From Peromyscus leucopus (lineage: Eukaryota; Chordata; Mammalia; Rodentia; Cricetidae): a DNA stretch of 64,000 nt. The stretch covers positions 3,412,451-3,476,450 of the forward strand of contig NC_051076.1 in assembly GCF_004664715.2 (NCBI RefSeq), written 5' to 3'. Positions 13,209 through 25,669 of the stretch are shown here, one piece after another; the stretch's first letter is position 1; each line of letters opens with the position of its first letter. The translations under genes were made by a program, and so were the position numbers. The notes below the pieces were generated by a model, which was not told the DNA's origin, ran no database searches, and saw only the letters and a list, made by a program, of their open reading frames with translations.

Positions 13209-13335
13209 TTACTTATTGCTTGAATATGGAGTAATAATAGCACTTAATTGGTCAGATTCCTTTAAGAATAAATGGGGCAGCCTATGTGGAGTGTCTAGAA
13301 TACCACATAACACACAGCAAACACTTAACATTTTT
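13100..13335 (+). repeat. MIR SINE carrying an (ATTT)n expansion
   Basis: The 5' MIR part (GTGACCCTGGGCA) and the 3' part (CACATAACACACAGCAAACA) flank a pure ATTT/TTTA run at about 13167-13210, which has grown inside the old SINE. Confidence 0.65.
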
Positions 13336-13639
13336 ATTTTGATGTGTCCCAAAGACATCAGTTTTCATATGCCAATAACTTGAAGAGATCCTGTCCTACC
13401 CTATATAACCAATACCTCAGGAGTTCTTTGCAGATGATTTTGATCAATGTGGCCCAACTTCAATATGGTTAGCAATAAGATATTCTCCACAATACTGTAT
13501 ACAATGCTAGTATTTTCAAAGGGTTAATCTGAAAATAGAGAGACTAGAAGTTAGGGGAAGGAAAAAATGTTTACAATACATATATCAATACTGAATTTCC
13601 TACAAACCAGCAAGAATAAGACAGGCAAACCTATTATGA

Positions 13640-14530
13640 AATGAGCAAGAGGCTAAGCATTAAAGTGTATGTTTAGACCACAGCACCTATTATAACTAGC
13701 AGTGAAAAGAAAGATAACATCAAATATTGGCAAGGACATGGGAAAACTAGAACTTTCCTACTTTCCTGCTGGAAGCATGATTGGTACAACTGCTTTGGTA
13801 CTACCTTAAAAATATAATCTGGCAATTTTACTTCTAAGCAAATACAACAAAAATGTACACACATAAGTGTATATGCACATGCATATATACATGCATATGT
13901 TTACAGAGCTGTATAGTAGTTACATTCTACTATATAGGTAGGTCAACAATAGACCAAATATACAATGGTGGTCCCCGAGCTTCTACCCACTAATGACAGA
14001 ACTAAGAATACTCAGTAATGGTCTCATAACTAAATTGCTTAGAACATATAAATATGTTGATATTCATTCACCAAAAGCCGTGAACAAACACAGTCACATG
14101 GTACTATTTCCAATGACAATCTAAGCACAACCAAACATCCACCACAGTATCAGGGGTACCCACTGTGGTCTGTTAATAATATGGAATACTACACTTCTTA
14201 GAAAATAGCACACAACATGGATGAATGTCATAAATAGAAAGGGGTAAAAGAAGCCAGACTACAAAGTAAAAATTCTGTATGGTTCTATTTATATAAAGTT
14301 TAAAACAGAGAAAACTAATCTATTAGCAATTAGATGAAAATAGTATCCACCCTAGGATGGGTAGTGTGTGACAAGAAAATACTTTGGAGCATCTTTGGGA
14401 GATTGTAATATTCCCATTTTTTCCCTTATCTTGAAGCTGTTTATAGGCTGTATAAACCTTGTGCTGAGCACATTAAATGGTCATATTTTTACATGTATAT
14501 TATAGGTCAGTAAAAACATTATGAAAAATA
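13640..14530 (+). mobile_element. Old L1 (L1M-like) 3' fragment
   Basis: GGCAAGGACATGGGAAAACTAGAAC, cut short here, with GGTACAACTGCTTTGG and ATGGAATACTACAC, follows the order of the ORF2 end and 3' UTR of mammalian L1M elements. Heavily diverged and non-coding. Confidence 0.75.
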
Positions 14531-17500
14531 AGCTAATTTTAAATGTTATTTTTTAACTTGAAGAAAATGGACTTTTGTACAAATAGGTTGACTTTCCACC
14601 AACAACAAATTTCAGTGCCTCCATCTCTGCTACAAAAAAATCCAAAAGCCACATATAGACCTCTAAGCACATTCTTACCACATTTGAAGGTATGGCAGAC
14701 ATGTAACATTTGACTACTCCCATAGAAAAGAAATATGCTTTCAAAATTCTTTAATTTGTCAAATTTTATATACTCTTTTGAGACTGAGTCTAAAGATGGA
14801 TTTATGTCTTATGAATATAGTGAAATGGCGTCACTTTTTATAAGAAATAGAACTTATTAATGAGACAGAAATGGTGGAAGCTAGGGGCAAAGGGTCTGTG
14901 AAAAACAAGCCCAAGAAACTCAGTAGATGCACAATTTGGAATCAGTATTCCAGGGCTGTAATTCCCAGTAGCTGCCAAAGCTCTAGGTCAGAGAAGAAGG
15001 CACAGAGGGAGTCCGAGACAAGTTCTGGATCTGAACTGTAAGGGAAACAAAACTCTGGTAAATGAGCAAAAGCCACCCTGAGGTCACAAGATGAGTGACC
15101 TGAACTTCCTGACACAAAACAGGAAACAGTGGCTGGGTGTAGGCAGCCTTGGGTACATAAGGAAATGACCTCAGCTGGCCTAGGACAAGAGGATGCAGCC
15201 TGGGTGTGCTCTGACCTGCAAGCAAGGATGAGCAGCCAGGCTTACCCAAGGTTCTTCCTCTGGGGTGAGTTTCTAAATACACATACTCATCTGCTGATCC
15301 ATTCAAATATTTGCCTTCACTGATCGGGACTCCTGAAACGTTTGGTTCTGCCAGGCTACTTGACAGCTGAGACAGCAGAAGCTAGCTCAAGCCCAAAAAC
15401 CTCACCTCAGTTGCCTATAATAGACAGCAAGAAATGAACCTGAACTTGAAGAACACCAAGAATTTTTTACCATGCAATAATCCCTGGTGATTTTCACTAA
15501 CAAAGGGAAGAATATAAAAAGACAGGTACCCAAACATCCTTTGTGAAAGCTGTACACTCTCTGGAGCAAAAGTACCTTCCTAACTGTGGGCTTCACCACA
15601 AGAAAAGCATATGCTACCTCAACGACAGGGAAACATGGTAAGTGTAAAGGACAAAGGAATTATCAATCAGCAAACTGCTGGCATGGATGTCTGAAGCACC
15701 CAACAAGAGCATGTACACATCCTCCAGGTCCCTTAGCTTCTGCTCTGCTGATCTCCACTCCCCTCTTCTTTCCTAGTCATAGGGATCACTCACATCTTCA
15801 CTCTGACATTACAATTGCAGACTATAGGGAATGAGATTACATAGAAAGAAGCTTGATACCTATCCTGTACTTTAAAAAAATCAGCATGCTCCAGAATCTA
15901 TACAAGGACCCCTTCCTTTACCAACCAGAACCAGCAGAGTTCCTCCTTGGGAGACTCACTCCCCTTTCCAGAATGAAGCAACCTGTCAACTGCAGACATA
16001 TAACTAAAACACATGATGGCTACTGAGTGTTGCACACTGACATATTTAGCCAAAGGCTGGGTCTTTTATCTAGAAAGCAATATCATGTTCTCCAGGGTAA
16101 TAAGTATGTGTTTCTTGTATTTAAGAGAACTTCAGCAAGCAGAAGTTCTGCAAGACAGAACAAATACTTCAGCTACAGAAAGAAGGAAAACAGCTCCAGG
16201 CTAGACTAGAATCATTCCCACATGATGCCTGTTTGCAAATCCTTCCCTGTTACCCTTAAAGGTATTAGCACCTAAACATGCCAGCATCATTAACATGCTT
16301 GGAGCACCAGGAACATGGCCTTGTGTAGTTCATATGATCAGCCTGGGGTGTAAGTGTGTTAAAGGGGCAAGAGCTGTGACAAGTGCCTGGAAACATCTTT
16401 CTGGGTACAATTATGGCAAGACACTGAAGTATTTCTCTATCAAGATCCCTGTACACATGGGAGTGGTGGAAGAAAACAAAGATAATGGCAGTGGCCCAAC
16501 AATTCCTGACCGAGACATAGTGATTTATACTAGCAAATCATATCACAGATATGATCCCAGCCCTGACCAGCAGTGTAATCATCACTCTTAAAGATCTGAG
16601 AAAATTTGGCCAGATTATCATCTCCTGGGACACTAATGAGACAGAGCCTCCTTTGACCAAGCAATCACCATTAGATCTGAGGGCTGGGAAAACAGTCCCA
16701 AGGGGAAGATGTTGTTACCCACACACTGCCATTCTCTAATCTTACAAGCCACTTCCCCTCAAACTGCCCATATCAGGACACAGGTCTTAGCTGGCCAGAG
16801 AGACATTCTTAAGACTTGTGTCTAAGACTTGTACATCAAACTATCACGACTGACTCTGGGTGATATGTGGACAACCACTAACATCAGCTGGCTCACTTTC
16901 TAGGAGTCAAAAGAGAGCATCTCAGGCCTTAAAACCCTGTTTAACCATCTCAACTCCTCTTCTCAAAACCCCTGCCTTGATCACAATACCCAAAAGTATC
17001 CTAGAAGCCATATGAGCTACTAAAGCTCAGATCTTCTCTCCAGGGCCTTGGGGTAAAGGTTAGCAAGCTTGCCAACAGACATGAAAGAAATCTACAGTCC
17101 AAGGTGTGGCTATGCAGTATAAGAATTCCAGACCATGAGGGAGGGAGGAATAGATGAGTGGGTAAGTGGAAAACCAAGGGATAGTTTCCTTAGTGTGGAT
17201 GAAGCCTAGTCTCTGAGGGCAGAGCCAGGGACCCCTGCAGGACAGCCCAACAAACTTCTGTCTTTGGAAACCAAAAGAAGCTATATAAGCTCAAGCTTGC
17301 CCAGCAGAGGTGACACTACGCAGAGACAATGCTGACCGCATTGCTGACTATAAATCTAGTCCACTCAGCTGGGTCTGGGCTCCTCCAGGCCGGCCCCCCA
17401 ACAGCTACAGTTTTGCTAAATTTAGGGCTGCTCCCAGCCACCCCAGCGACTCGGCACTTCGTGTCCATTTCAGGTTCATCTGGGGACAGAGAGGAACAGA

Positions 17501-18039
17501 ACTTGTTGAGATCTGCCCTCATGTGACCCTCCCTCTTCCCCACTGAAGGCAGGGACCCAGGAGAGCAGAATATGTGAGTAACCAGTCAGAGATTTCCTGA
17601 GTTTTGTGAGTAGGCTCTGCACTCGAGGTTTCACTCAGAGAAAATGGCTGCTGGCTCCAGGAAAATCACCCTACCAGGTCTGTTCCTCCTCACACCAGTG
17701 TCACTCTCTCTGGGAGTCCAAGATACTGTGCCCTGTTAGGGTAGGGTAGGATAAGATACCCTGTCACCAAATAAGCGGATAAAGAATCACCCTCCATACA
17801 GGGCTCTATGAAAAACTTGGAGACAGAGCACACACAGTCAAATACTAGAGGCCTTAAAGGACAGAGATCAAGCTGCAGATCCTAAACCAGACTCTACAGT
17901 GGAATCAACCAGGAAGCCCTGAACTCCTGACACCCCTGCAACCTTTCCCCAACCAAAAAAAAAAAACACCGGCTACCTAGTCTGGGCTTTGCACATTTTA
18001 GGAGACTCGAGGACCTCTGTGCACAAGTCTGTCAACCAC
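14531..18039. other. Intergenic sequence, nothing recognised
   Basis: No gene or clear repeat. The short open frames at 14983-15306, 16295-16591 and 17310-17546 overlap each other on both strands and lack family resemblance. Confidence 0.55.
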
Positions 18040-18265
18040 GGGTTTGGGAATTCAGCTTCTACTTTCTGGAAATTTAAGACATACTAGTAGGGATTCCAGA
18101 CATAATCACTTCCTGCTACGTCACTGTGGGCAAGTTATTCAATCTTTGCTGGCTATAAAGTGCCTACTAAACACTAAGCACCTATGGCAAGATTGCTCTC
18201 AATATGTAACAAGACACTCCGTGTCATGCATACACTGATAGGTAGGAAGTGCTCAATAAGAATTA
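18040..18265 (+). repeat. MIR SINE
   Basis: ACTGTGGGCAAGTTATTCAA in the middle and GGAAGTGCTCAATAAGAA at the end match MIR in order and spacing. Confidence 0.6.
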
Positions 18266-19590
18266 GGAATCACTATAACAACATGCAGGAGGAAAGGAGG
18301 AACCCAAGAGCTAGTCATGAAATGAGAAAGTATGTGGGACTGACAGGACATGAACAAGAGATAAGGCTCCTACTGTCCGAACACTGCCTGCCTATCCATC
18401 CTCTCTGTCTCAGTTCACACCTTCCTCCCACATTCTGTGCTTTGCCCTCACCCCAACTCCTAAATCCTACCATTCAGAGCCCAGGACTGCCTCCTTTGTC
18501 AGTGTTTCTATCAATGTCCCATGCTTATGATTTTGGAGTTTTATAATTGGCTACCCTGAACAAACAGCTATCAGCCAAATCAAATACTTGGCCTGTGGAT
18601 GAATGTTTCAGCAGGGCTTAGTCTTGTACCTCAAATAAATAAGAAGTAACATGAGGAACGGCTCAATTCTCACACTTCTGAGTTTTCCTCACAGCACTGG
18701 CATTGTGCTAGGTATATCAGATTCACATATGTGAGATGAAAACACATGTTTTATAGATATGAAAACACATGTTTTGCAGAGCTAACTGCACATCAGGAGG
18801 TACTTAGGCTTAATGCTCAGGAGGAACAGACCCATAGCACTTTGAGCCTCCATTCAATCACAAGGATACATCATTGCCCCATTCCATCATACAAGGCCCT
18901 ACTCACCTACTCCTAGGCCCTGTGGCTCCTGCTACTAAATCATCAACCCTCATGATTTACTGAACCCCACAACAGCCAGTCAAAGCTCAGTTCTGCCCAC
19001 ATCAAGTCCAGAGCAGCTGGCTACTCACAAGCTGTAAGCTTCTTACAGATTAAAGATCCTAATTTAAACCTCTGTGTGAGGTACAGCATGTGGGTCAGTA
19101 CTCTGCAGGCCCATTGGCACAGAGAAGCAGCCATGATCTGAGAAATGCTTCAAGGGGGGCAGGGCACACAAATAAACACATGAAGCCTGAGCAACTTTGA
19201 GTCGGAGTTTCTGAGACCTCAGTGACATCACCAGGAAGAGTCAGCTACTACCATCCACTAGGAACCTAAGTATGTGAATTCCATCACCTTCCTCAGTGAA
19301 CCTCAGAAGCACAACACTAGCAGAGTAAAGTAAGTTAGAATGGCTTTTTTCTTGCCCAGACCTTGATATGTGGGGAATATTTCTGCTGGGAAATTTAAAA
19401 AAGAAAAAAAAAAGAATAAATCTTAGAAAGCAAGGAAATAGCTATTAAAGCAGGAAGCAGGAGACAAGGGCTGGGGCTAAACATCTGTATTCAGAGACAT
19501 TTGTTCCTATCCCTGCCTTTGTTTGGCCTCTCTCCCCAGCTCCTCTACAATAGGAAGCATCTCACATATGGGTAAACAGCCTCAGACCTA
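18266..19590. other. Intergenic sequence, nothing recognised
   Basis: CpG-poor unique sequence; one unsupported open frame (18184-18546). Confidence 0.55.
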
Positions 19591-19597
19591 CCTAGGT

Positions 19598-19640
19598 TTT
19601 TTTTGCTTTTTTTTTTAAAAAAAAAAAAATTTTTTTTTTA
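19598..19640. repeat. Poly-T/poly-A/poly-T palindromic run
   Basis: Alternating T, A and T homopolymers of about 10-13 bases form a potential long hairpin. A similar T then A junction occurs at 20400-20430. Confidence 0.9.
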
Positions 19641-19813
19641 AGTCTTCAGTACAGTTGCTTCCATAGAGATAGCTTCTGGGGAAGTAGCTGGAACCTGATG
19701 TCTATGCTAAGAACACAGGAACCCATTCAGGACAGTACTCCTATATATTCTAGAGCTTGACCCAAAGTAAGGCCCAGGTTACTCAAAGTAACTCCTGCAC
19801 CACTGTGTATATG

Positions 19814-19814
<1 letters not shown>

Positions 19815-19851
<37 letters not shown>
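19815..19851 (+). repeat. (TG)n microsatellite
   Basis: Nearly pure TG run of about 18 units. Confidence 0.97.
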
Positions 19852-19854
<3 letters not shown>

Positions 19855-20701
19855 CAAAAATGAAGAAATATTTCATGAAATAATACCTTTATCACATATC
19901 ATACATTTCAATTTTTCTATTATATATATACATATTTTTTATTTTTTACTAACATTTAACTACACAAAATAAGAAGTTTCATTAAGACTTATCCATATAC
20001 ATGCATATTTTCTAATGCTGATCTCCCATTATACTGATTTCATACCATCCCATTGTTAAGTCCTTTCTCTGCAATATCCTCAGCTAGGACTACCCCAGTC
20101 CTCAAGCCTTCCCAGGGCCTATGATCTTTTTCCTCTTGCTCCAATGATGCCTTTAGTGCTGGTCCAACTAACAAGCACAACAGGCTGATTTCTGGCCAAC
20201 ATGCTTCACCAGCTACAGCACTTCTCACCCTATAAAGTAGCCCCAGAACTGAACAGACCTGTGGCACCAGACAGAAAGGCCATCTGTACTGTTCCTGTGT
20301 TCACGTCTTCTAACAGTTTAGTTGTACATCAGACATGCTACAAAATCCTAGAGCCTAAAGTCTGTTTGTTAATGTTAGTTAAATAGAGACAATTTTAGTT
20401 TTTTTTTTTTTAAAAAAAAAAACAACAGGATAAAATAATTCATTTAAAAACTATCCTTAGTCTAGTCTTTCTAGTCTTCCAAGTAGCCTATGAAAAGTTG
20501 CCACCTCCTCCTCTAGACAGCCTACCCTGATGGATCTAATAGTAAAGGAATTCTCTAAAACCCAGACTACAGTAATATGAAATCCAAATGACTCCTTTCT
20601 ACAGTCCCCCTTCCCAGAAACACAACACACTGGTTTTTATATCTGTGGTTACTGCCAGCTGGGTATGAGTAAAAAATCATGTCTTAGAAAATCAATATTC
20701 T

Positions 20702-20785
20702 CTCCTGGCATGATGGCACACGCCTTTAGTTCCAGCAGTAGATAGTATAGAGGGCCTATAACCAGGCCAAAGCCAGTAAGTCTCC
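20702..20785 (+). mobile_element. B1 SINE fragment
   Basis: CTGGCATGATGGCACACGCC and TTTAGTTCCAGCAG match the B1 5' end; the rest is lost. Confidence 0.65.
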
Positions 20786-21330
20786 TTCCAGCAGCTCACC
20801 TTTTAAAAGTGTGTTTCTGCTCATAACCATTGGACAATGGACCCAAATGTATAATCCATAGCCTCTTGTATAAACACAATGGAGAAGGGCCCTTCCAGGA
20901 TGTATGCATACGTTCCTGGACCACATGGTGAATGAAAGAACTAAAAGAATGCAACAAAGAGGTATTGATTCTCTTTAAGAAAGCTGGATGACAATGAAGT
21001 ATTGTAGAAACTTCTGCACAGAAAAGAAAACAAGCATAAAAAGACAACCTGCAGAACTTGAGAAAATGCTGGCAAACTACGTACCTGCCAGGATCAACAT
21101 CCAGAACATATAAAGAACTCAAACAGCTCAACAGGAGAAAACAAATAGTCTGATCTTAAAATGGGCAAATGACCTAAACAAATATTTCTTTTAAAAAGAC
21201 AAACAGCCAACAAGTATTTGAGACAATGTTCAATGTCACTGATCATCAGAGAAATATAAATCAAAACCACAATGGAATATCATCTCACCCTAATGAAAAT
21301 GGATACTATCAAAAGCACATAATAATAAAA

Positions 21331-21430
21331 TAGTAGTAGTAGTAGTAGTAGTAGTTTTCGTTTTGTAGTAGTCAGAAATAAAGTAAAAAAGGTTGTCGTC
21401 GTCGTCGTCGTCGTCGTCGTCGTAGTAGTA
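21331..21430 (+). repeat. (TAG)8 ... (GTC)9(GTA)3 compound trinucleotide repeat
   Basis: Eight TAG units at 21331-21354 and nine GTC units at 21395-21421 running into GTA. ATAAAGTAAAAAAGGT (21378) recurs almost exactly 64 bp later (21442), so the flank of the array is duplicated. The GTC array adds nine CpG to an otherwise CpG-free L1. Confidence 0.95.
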
Positions 21431-21552
21431 TGCCAGGAAGGATAAAGTAAAAAAAGGTAACTCTGTCATACTGGTAGAACTGTAAATTTGTACAGCTACA
21501 GTGGAAAACTGTATTCAGGTTCCTTAAAAATGAAACAAACAAACAACTAGAA

Positions 21553-21670
21553 ATAAACCAGGCGTGGCATGTGCAGGCCTGCAGTGCCAGCACCCAGGAG
21601 GCTGAGACAGGAAGATCATGAGTTTTAGGCTAGTCTGGACTATATTTCAAAAAGCAAAACAAACAAAAAA
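21553..21670 (+). mobile_element. B1-like SINE
   Basis: CAGGCGTGGCATGTGCAGGC and CCCAGGAGGCTGAGACAGGA correspond to an older B1 (PB1 type) with an A-rich tail. Confidence 0.75.
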
Positions 21671-21855
21671 TACCCTGGAAATAGAACTACCACACAATCT
21701 AGAAATCCCAATACAAGGAATATATTTGAAGGAATTGAAGTTGGTATGTCAAAGAGACATTTTTATGACATGTTCACTGGTCATAATAGCCAAGAGAGAG
21801 AAAGAGAGAATCAACCTCAATGTCCATCAATGGGGGAATGGACAAAGAAAATGTG

Positions 21856-21895
<40 letters not shown>

Positions 21896-22360
21896 GAATA
21901 TTATTTCACCATAAAAGACTGAAATCCTGTTATTTGAAGCCATATGACTTAGAAGCTATTACATTAAGTGACATAAGCCAGGCAAAGAAAGATGAACACA
22001 CATTCTCACAGGCATGGAATGCTGTGTGGAAGCTACAAAGTTGACTTCACAGATGCAGAAAGTTGAACAGTGGTCAAAGGTTAGGAAAGGGTCAAAAGCA
22101 CGGAAAGTGGACAATTCATGACGGTGAAGTAAGATAGACAAAAGATTTCTAATCTCCTATAGTGTAGTAGGGCATCTACAGCTGACAATAATTTACTGTA
22201 TAATTCAGAACAGCTAGCATAGGACTGACTAACTGACTGGCTGGTCTTGCAAAAAGGACTCTCAATGTTTCTAACATAAAGAAATTATATCTGAGAAGAC
22301 AGATACATCAATGATCCTGATTTGACCATCACACACTATACAGATGTACTGGAATACCAG

Positions 22361-23825
22361 CAGTCCCCAAAATATGTGCAATTATGTCTGTGTGTAAGTA
22401 TGCAGCTATATACATTCATGTATATGTGCTTTAAAGGAGTAAGCTGGCTACTCAAGCTACCATGGCTACCTCTTTCAGAATGTTGTTCCAGAGCAGTGTT
22501 AGCCCCCTAAATCACAGCATGGTCATGACTAGAATGGTCACATTATGAAACTAGCTGTCTTCAGCAGCTACCAAATAAATCTGTTCTGGCAGATTCTATG
22601 AAACACAGCTTTATAGTCCTGGGTCATAGGATGGACTTATCCTCCAGCCCATCAAGCAGTAAGTATTGGTGAAACTCAGGCCTTTAAATATGAGGAACAA
22701 CAAAGACGAGGTTAGCAGAAGTAATGTGGTCAAGAACCTCTGAGTGAGTATGTCTAAGGAGGGACCTTAGGATGAAGATGAAAATGTTAGTATCCTTTAT
22801 TTTTTGCTGAAAATAATAAGTCAAACCAAACTATTATTTAGCATGTTTATGGACACAGGCACAATGCTTAAATTTGTGTGGCAACTGTCACCTAATGTAC
22901 AAGAGGCCTCCTATGTAGGATCCCAAGGCAGAAGAGGGGCAGTGGCATGTTAGACGTGCAAACTTACTTACAGACACACTCTTTAACACAGTGGATGACT
23001 GAAGCCAAACTACTATGCAGTTCCTGACTGACTCACAAAATATGGAAAAAGTAGCTCAACTTACAGAAGAATTATACTTTTTTTTAGCTAGGAGAGTTTG
23101 AAAATTTGCTGACCTCTTCTATGGTGAATGCCTGTCAACAGAATGTTTAGGAATATCTTTAAAGAAGCAAATACTAAATCTGTCCCTTTCAAATGAGTTG
23201 AATTTTTAAAAATGAGCAAAAGCCATAATTCCTCAAAAAAAAAAAAACATTTTGAAAACAAGCTCTTAGAAATAATTGCCACCTTATGTCATGACATTGC
23301 CAATTTCAATTAAGGACATGTCTAAAATCTATCTACATAAACTTAACTAGAAATACCTAGTTTCAAAATTTCCCCAAATGAATGGTCTTGAATCCAGCTA
23401 TTAAAACATAAAAATATACAAACTCTTCCAATGAGTTTGTAACTATTGATATCTAGAAATATTAAAACTAATATATTAGCTGAGTTTCAGAAACTGATAT
23501 TTATTACATAGAATCTAGAACTTCCTTAACATATACATATTTGTGAAGTCTCTATTAAGAAAAATATATACTCACTTGAACCAGAACTTTAAACTACTAG
23601 ATGACACCAACATATTCCAAAGCAATACAGTATACTCATTTGTGCTATTCTTACTAGTAAGCATTCTTAGTCACTAATTCCATTTAATTATTCAACAAAT
23701 GTCTATCTCCTACATGAAAGGCTCTGTCTCTGCTCTGAAACAAAGCAAGGGACAAAACTGACAAAAATCACTAATCATATAACTCCTGTTCCAGTGAACA
23801 GAAAGAGAAAAGATACTAATGGAAA
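22361..23825. other. Intergenic sequence, nothing recognised
   Basis: AT-rich, CpG-poor sequence without supported open frames or clear repeats. Confidence 0.55.
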
Positions 23826-24072
23826 TTGTCATAGTCAGTATTCAGTTGCTGTGAAGAGACACAATGACCAGAGCATTGTCATGAAGAAACACTGGGCTCG
23901 GCTTGGTCTTTGGGAAACTCCAAAACCCACCCCATTGATACACTTCCTCCAACAAGACCACACCTATTCCAACATAACAACACCTTCCAATCCCTCCCAA
24001 GTCTGCTACTCCCTGATGACTAAGCATTCAAATATATGAGCCTATGGATGTTCTTACTCAAACCAGCACAGA
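23826..24072 (+). repeat. Truncated copy of the terminal repeat found at 28266 and 30038
   Basis: GCTGTGAAGAGACACAATGACC, cut here, then CACTTCCTCCAACAAGACCA and TCAAACCAGCACA match the ends of the 28-30 kb element, with the middle deleted. The family name is not certain (RMER1-like is my best guess). Confidence 0.75.
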
Positions 24073-25503
24073 AATATTTATTATATTAAATGGTGATAGA
24101 GAAAAAGCACTGTGTGAAGGGTTACAGAGAATACTAGAGAATTGTGAGGGCTGCGGAGGCCCCTGAGAAGGTAAGACACAGGAAATAAGAGAAAAACATA
24201 GGCTGAGTTGGAAGAAGATTCCAAACAGAGAGAACTAGAGATAAAAAGGCCCCTAACACAGTGCTTGAGGAACATGAAGGAGGCCAATGATGATGGCACA
24301 AAGTGTAGTTAAAGAAAAAAAGAACTTGAGAGGACGGAGATGCAGTAGTACAGGAGCTGGGTCCTACAGACCTGTGTTGTACCACATGGCAGTCACTAGC
24401 TACAACTGGAGATGTACTATGACTCAGCACAAACAGTGAACTAAACAAGGACAATGTAACCCACTTCAGAAATAAAAACACTTCTGACATACAAGCTTAA
24501 ATAAAATACAGGACTACAATTAATTTCAACAGCTTCATTCCCTTTGCCAGATATTTTAAAACTACCTGTGTGATTCTCCAATGTTTCTTACATTGTGTCT
24601 CTATTTTATAGTAATGATACAAGCTACACTGTTCTGGGGGCCTCACTGAGAACCACAGTATTTACTGAGTGAGATGGAAAGCCACCACTGGGGTTTCAGT
24701 ACAACAGAGCATAACAAGACTTCTGCTTCACAGGAAGATTCTAGTTGCTGTAAGGACTCTAGCCTATGAGGGACAGAGAAGTAGAGATCACTGCAACTGG
24801 CCAAGGTGCCAGCAGGGGAAGCAGTTCTGACCGGTCAGATGTGGGGGTACTTTACAGATTTGCACATGGTGGGGGTAGAGGACCACAAAAATGAGAAAAA
24901 TGAAATACAACATTTAGTGTTCTAATAAGCACCTGAAAGGATAGCATTCTCATCATTGTGATGAAAAAAATAAATAGAAAAGTTAGTTCAGTTTGGGACA
25001 TGTTCAGTGTAAATATCTATTAATATCAGTACTGAGATGTTAAACCAGCAGACCCATATACAGGTCTACAACTCAGGAGAAAGCCTGGATTAAAGAAAAA
25101 AAAATGGGAAGCATCATCACACAGACTTGAACTTTTCATTAGGGAAAATGTATAACATAAATAAAATTATAGAGAAAGCAGTAAAATAAAACTCATCAAG
25201 CAACTTCAGAAATAATCAATGCATGGTCATTGCTATTTCTCTTCTGTGACTTGAAATGAACTAGAGACATTATAAGTAAGACATTTAAAGACTTGATGTA
25301 GAAAAGACTCACAGTGAGGATGGAAAAGATAAAGAAGTGCCCCACGGATAGAATATTGAAAATGAGTGGCCAGTGAAGGCAATATGAGACCAGAAACAGA
25401 TGCCCTGGAACCAAGATGAAGACAGCCTCAAGGAAAATGGCAGGACCAGGTTTGTCAAACCCTGCTGAAGAGCCACCAATGAAGTCAGATCCCAGGTGCT
25501 CAC
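24073..25503. other. Intergenic sequence, nothing recognised
   Basis: No gene. Several overlapping minus-strand frames of 72-118 codons (for example 24134-24490) have no support. Confidence 0.55.
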
Positions 25504-25669
25504 CAGGGGAAGTGTCAGGAGCACGTCAATCAAGAGTGGTGGGATTCTAGGTGGACATGGAAACACGAGAGTAAAGAAGTCTAAAACAGGGGAAGTGTCA
25601 GGAGCACGTCAATCAAGAGTGGTGGGATTCTAGGTGGACATGGAAACACGAGAGTAAAGAAGTCTAAAA
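25504..25669. repeat. Exact 83-bp tandem duplication
   Basis: 25504-25586 and 25587-25669 are identical as far as I can read. The unit begins CAGGGGAAGTGTCAGGAGCA and ends AAGTCTAAAA. It is not a known microsatellite family. Confidence 0.97.

Larger units (their letters stand above)
20970..22360 (+). mobile_element. L1 ORF2/3' fragment with nested insertions
   Basis: Runs such as ATATAAAGAACTCAAACAGC, AATGGGCAAATGACCT, AATATAAATCAAAACCAC, AATGTCCATCAATGGGG and AGAATATTATTTCACC follow L1 ORF2 and 3' UTR order. The body is interrupted by TAG and GTC repeats (21331-21430), a B1-like SINE (21553-21670) and an (AC)n run (21858-21889). No intact frame remains. Confidence 0.85.

Noticed and set aside
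13860..13910. TATGCACATGCATATATACATGCATATG-like alternating run as a regulatory element
   Set aside because: It lies within an old L1 fragment and looks like simple-repeat drift.
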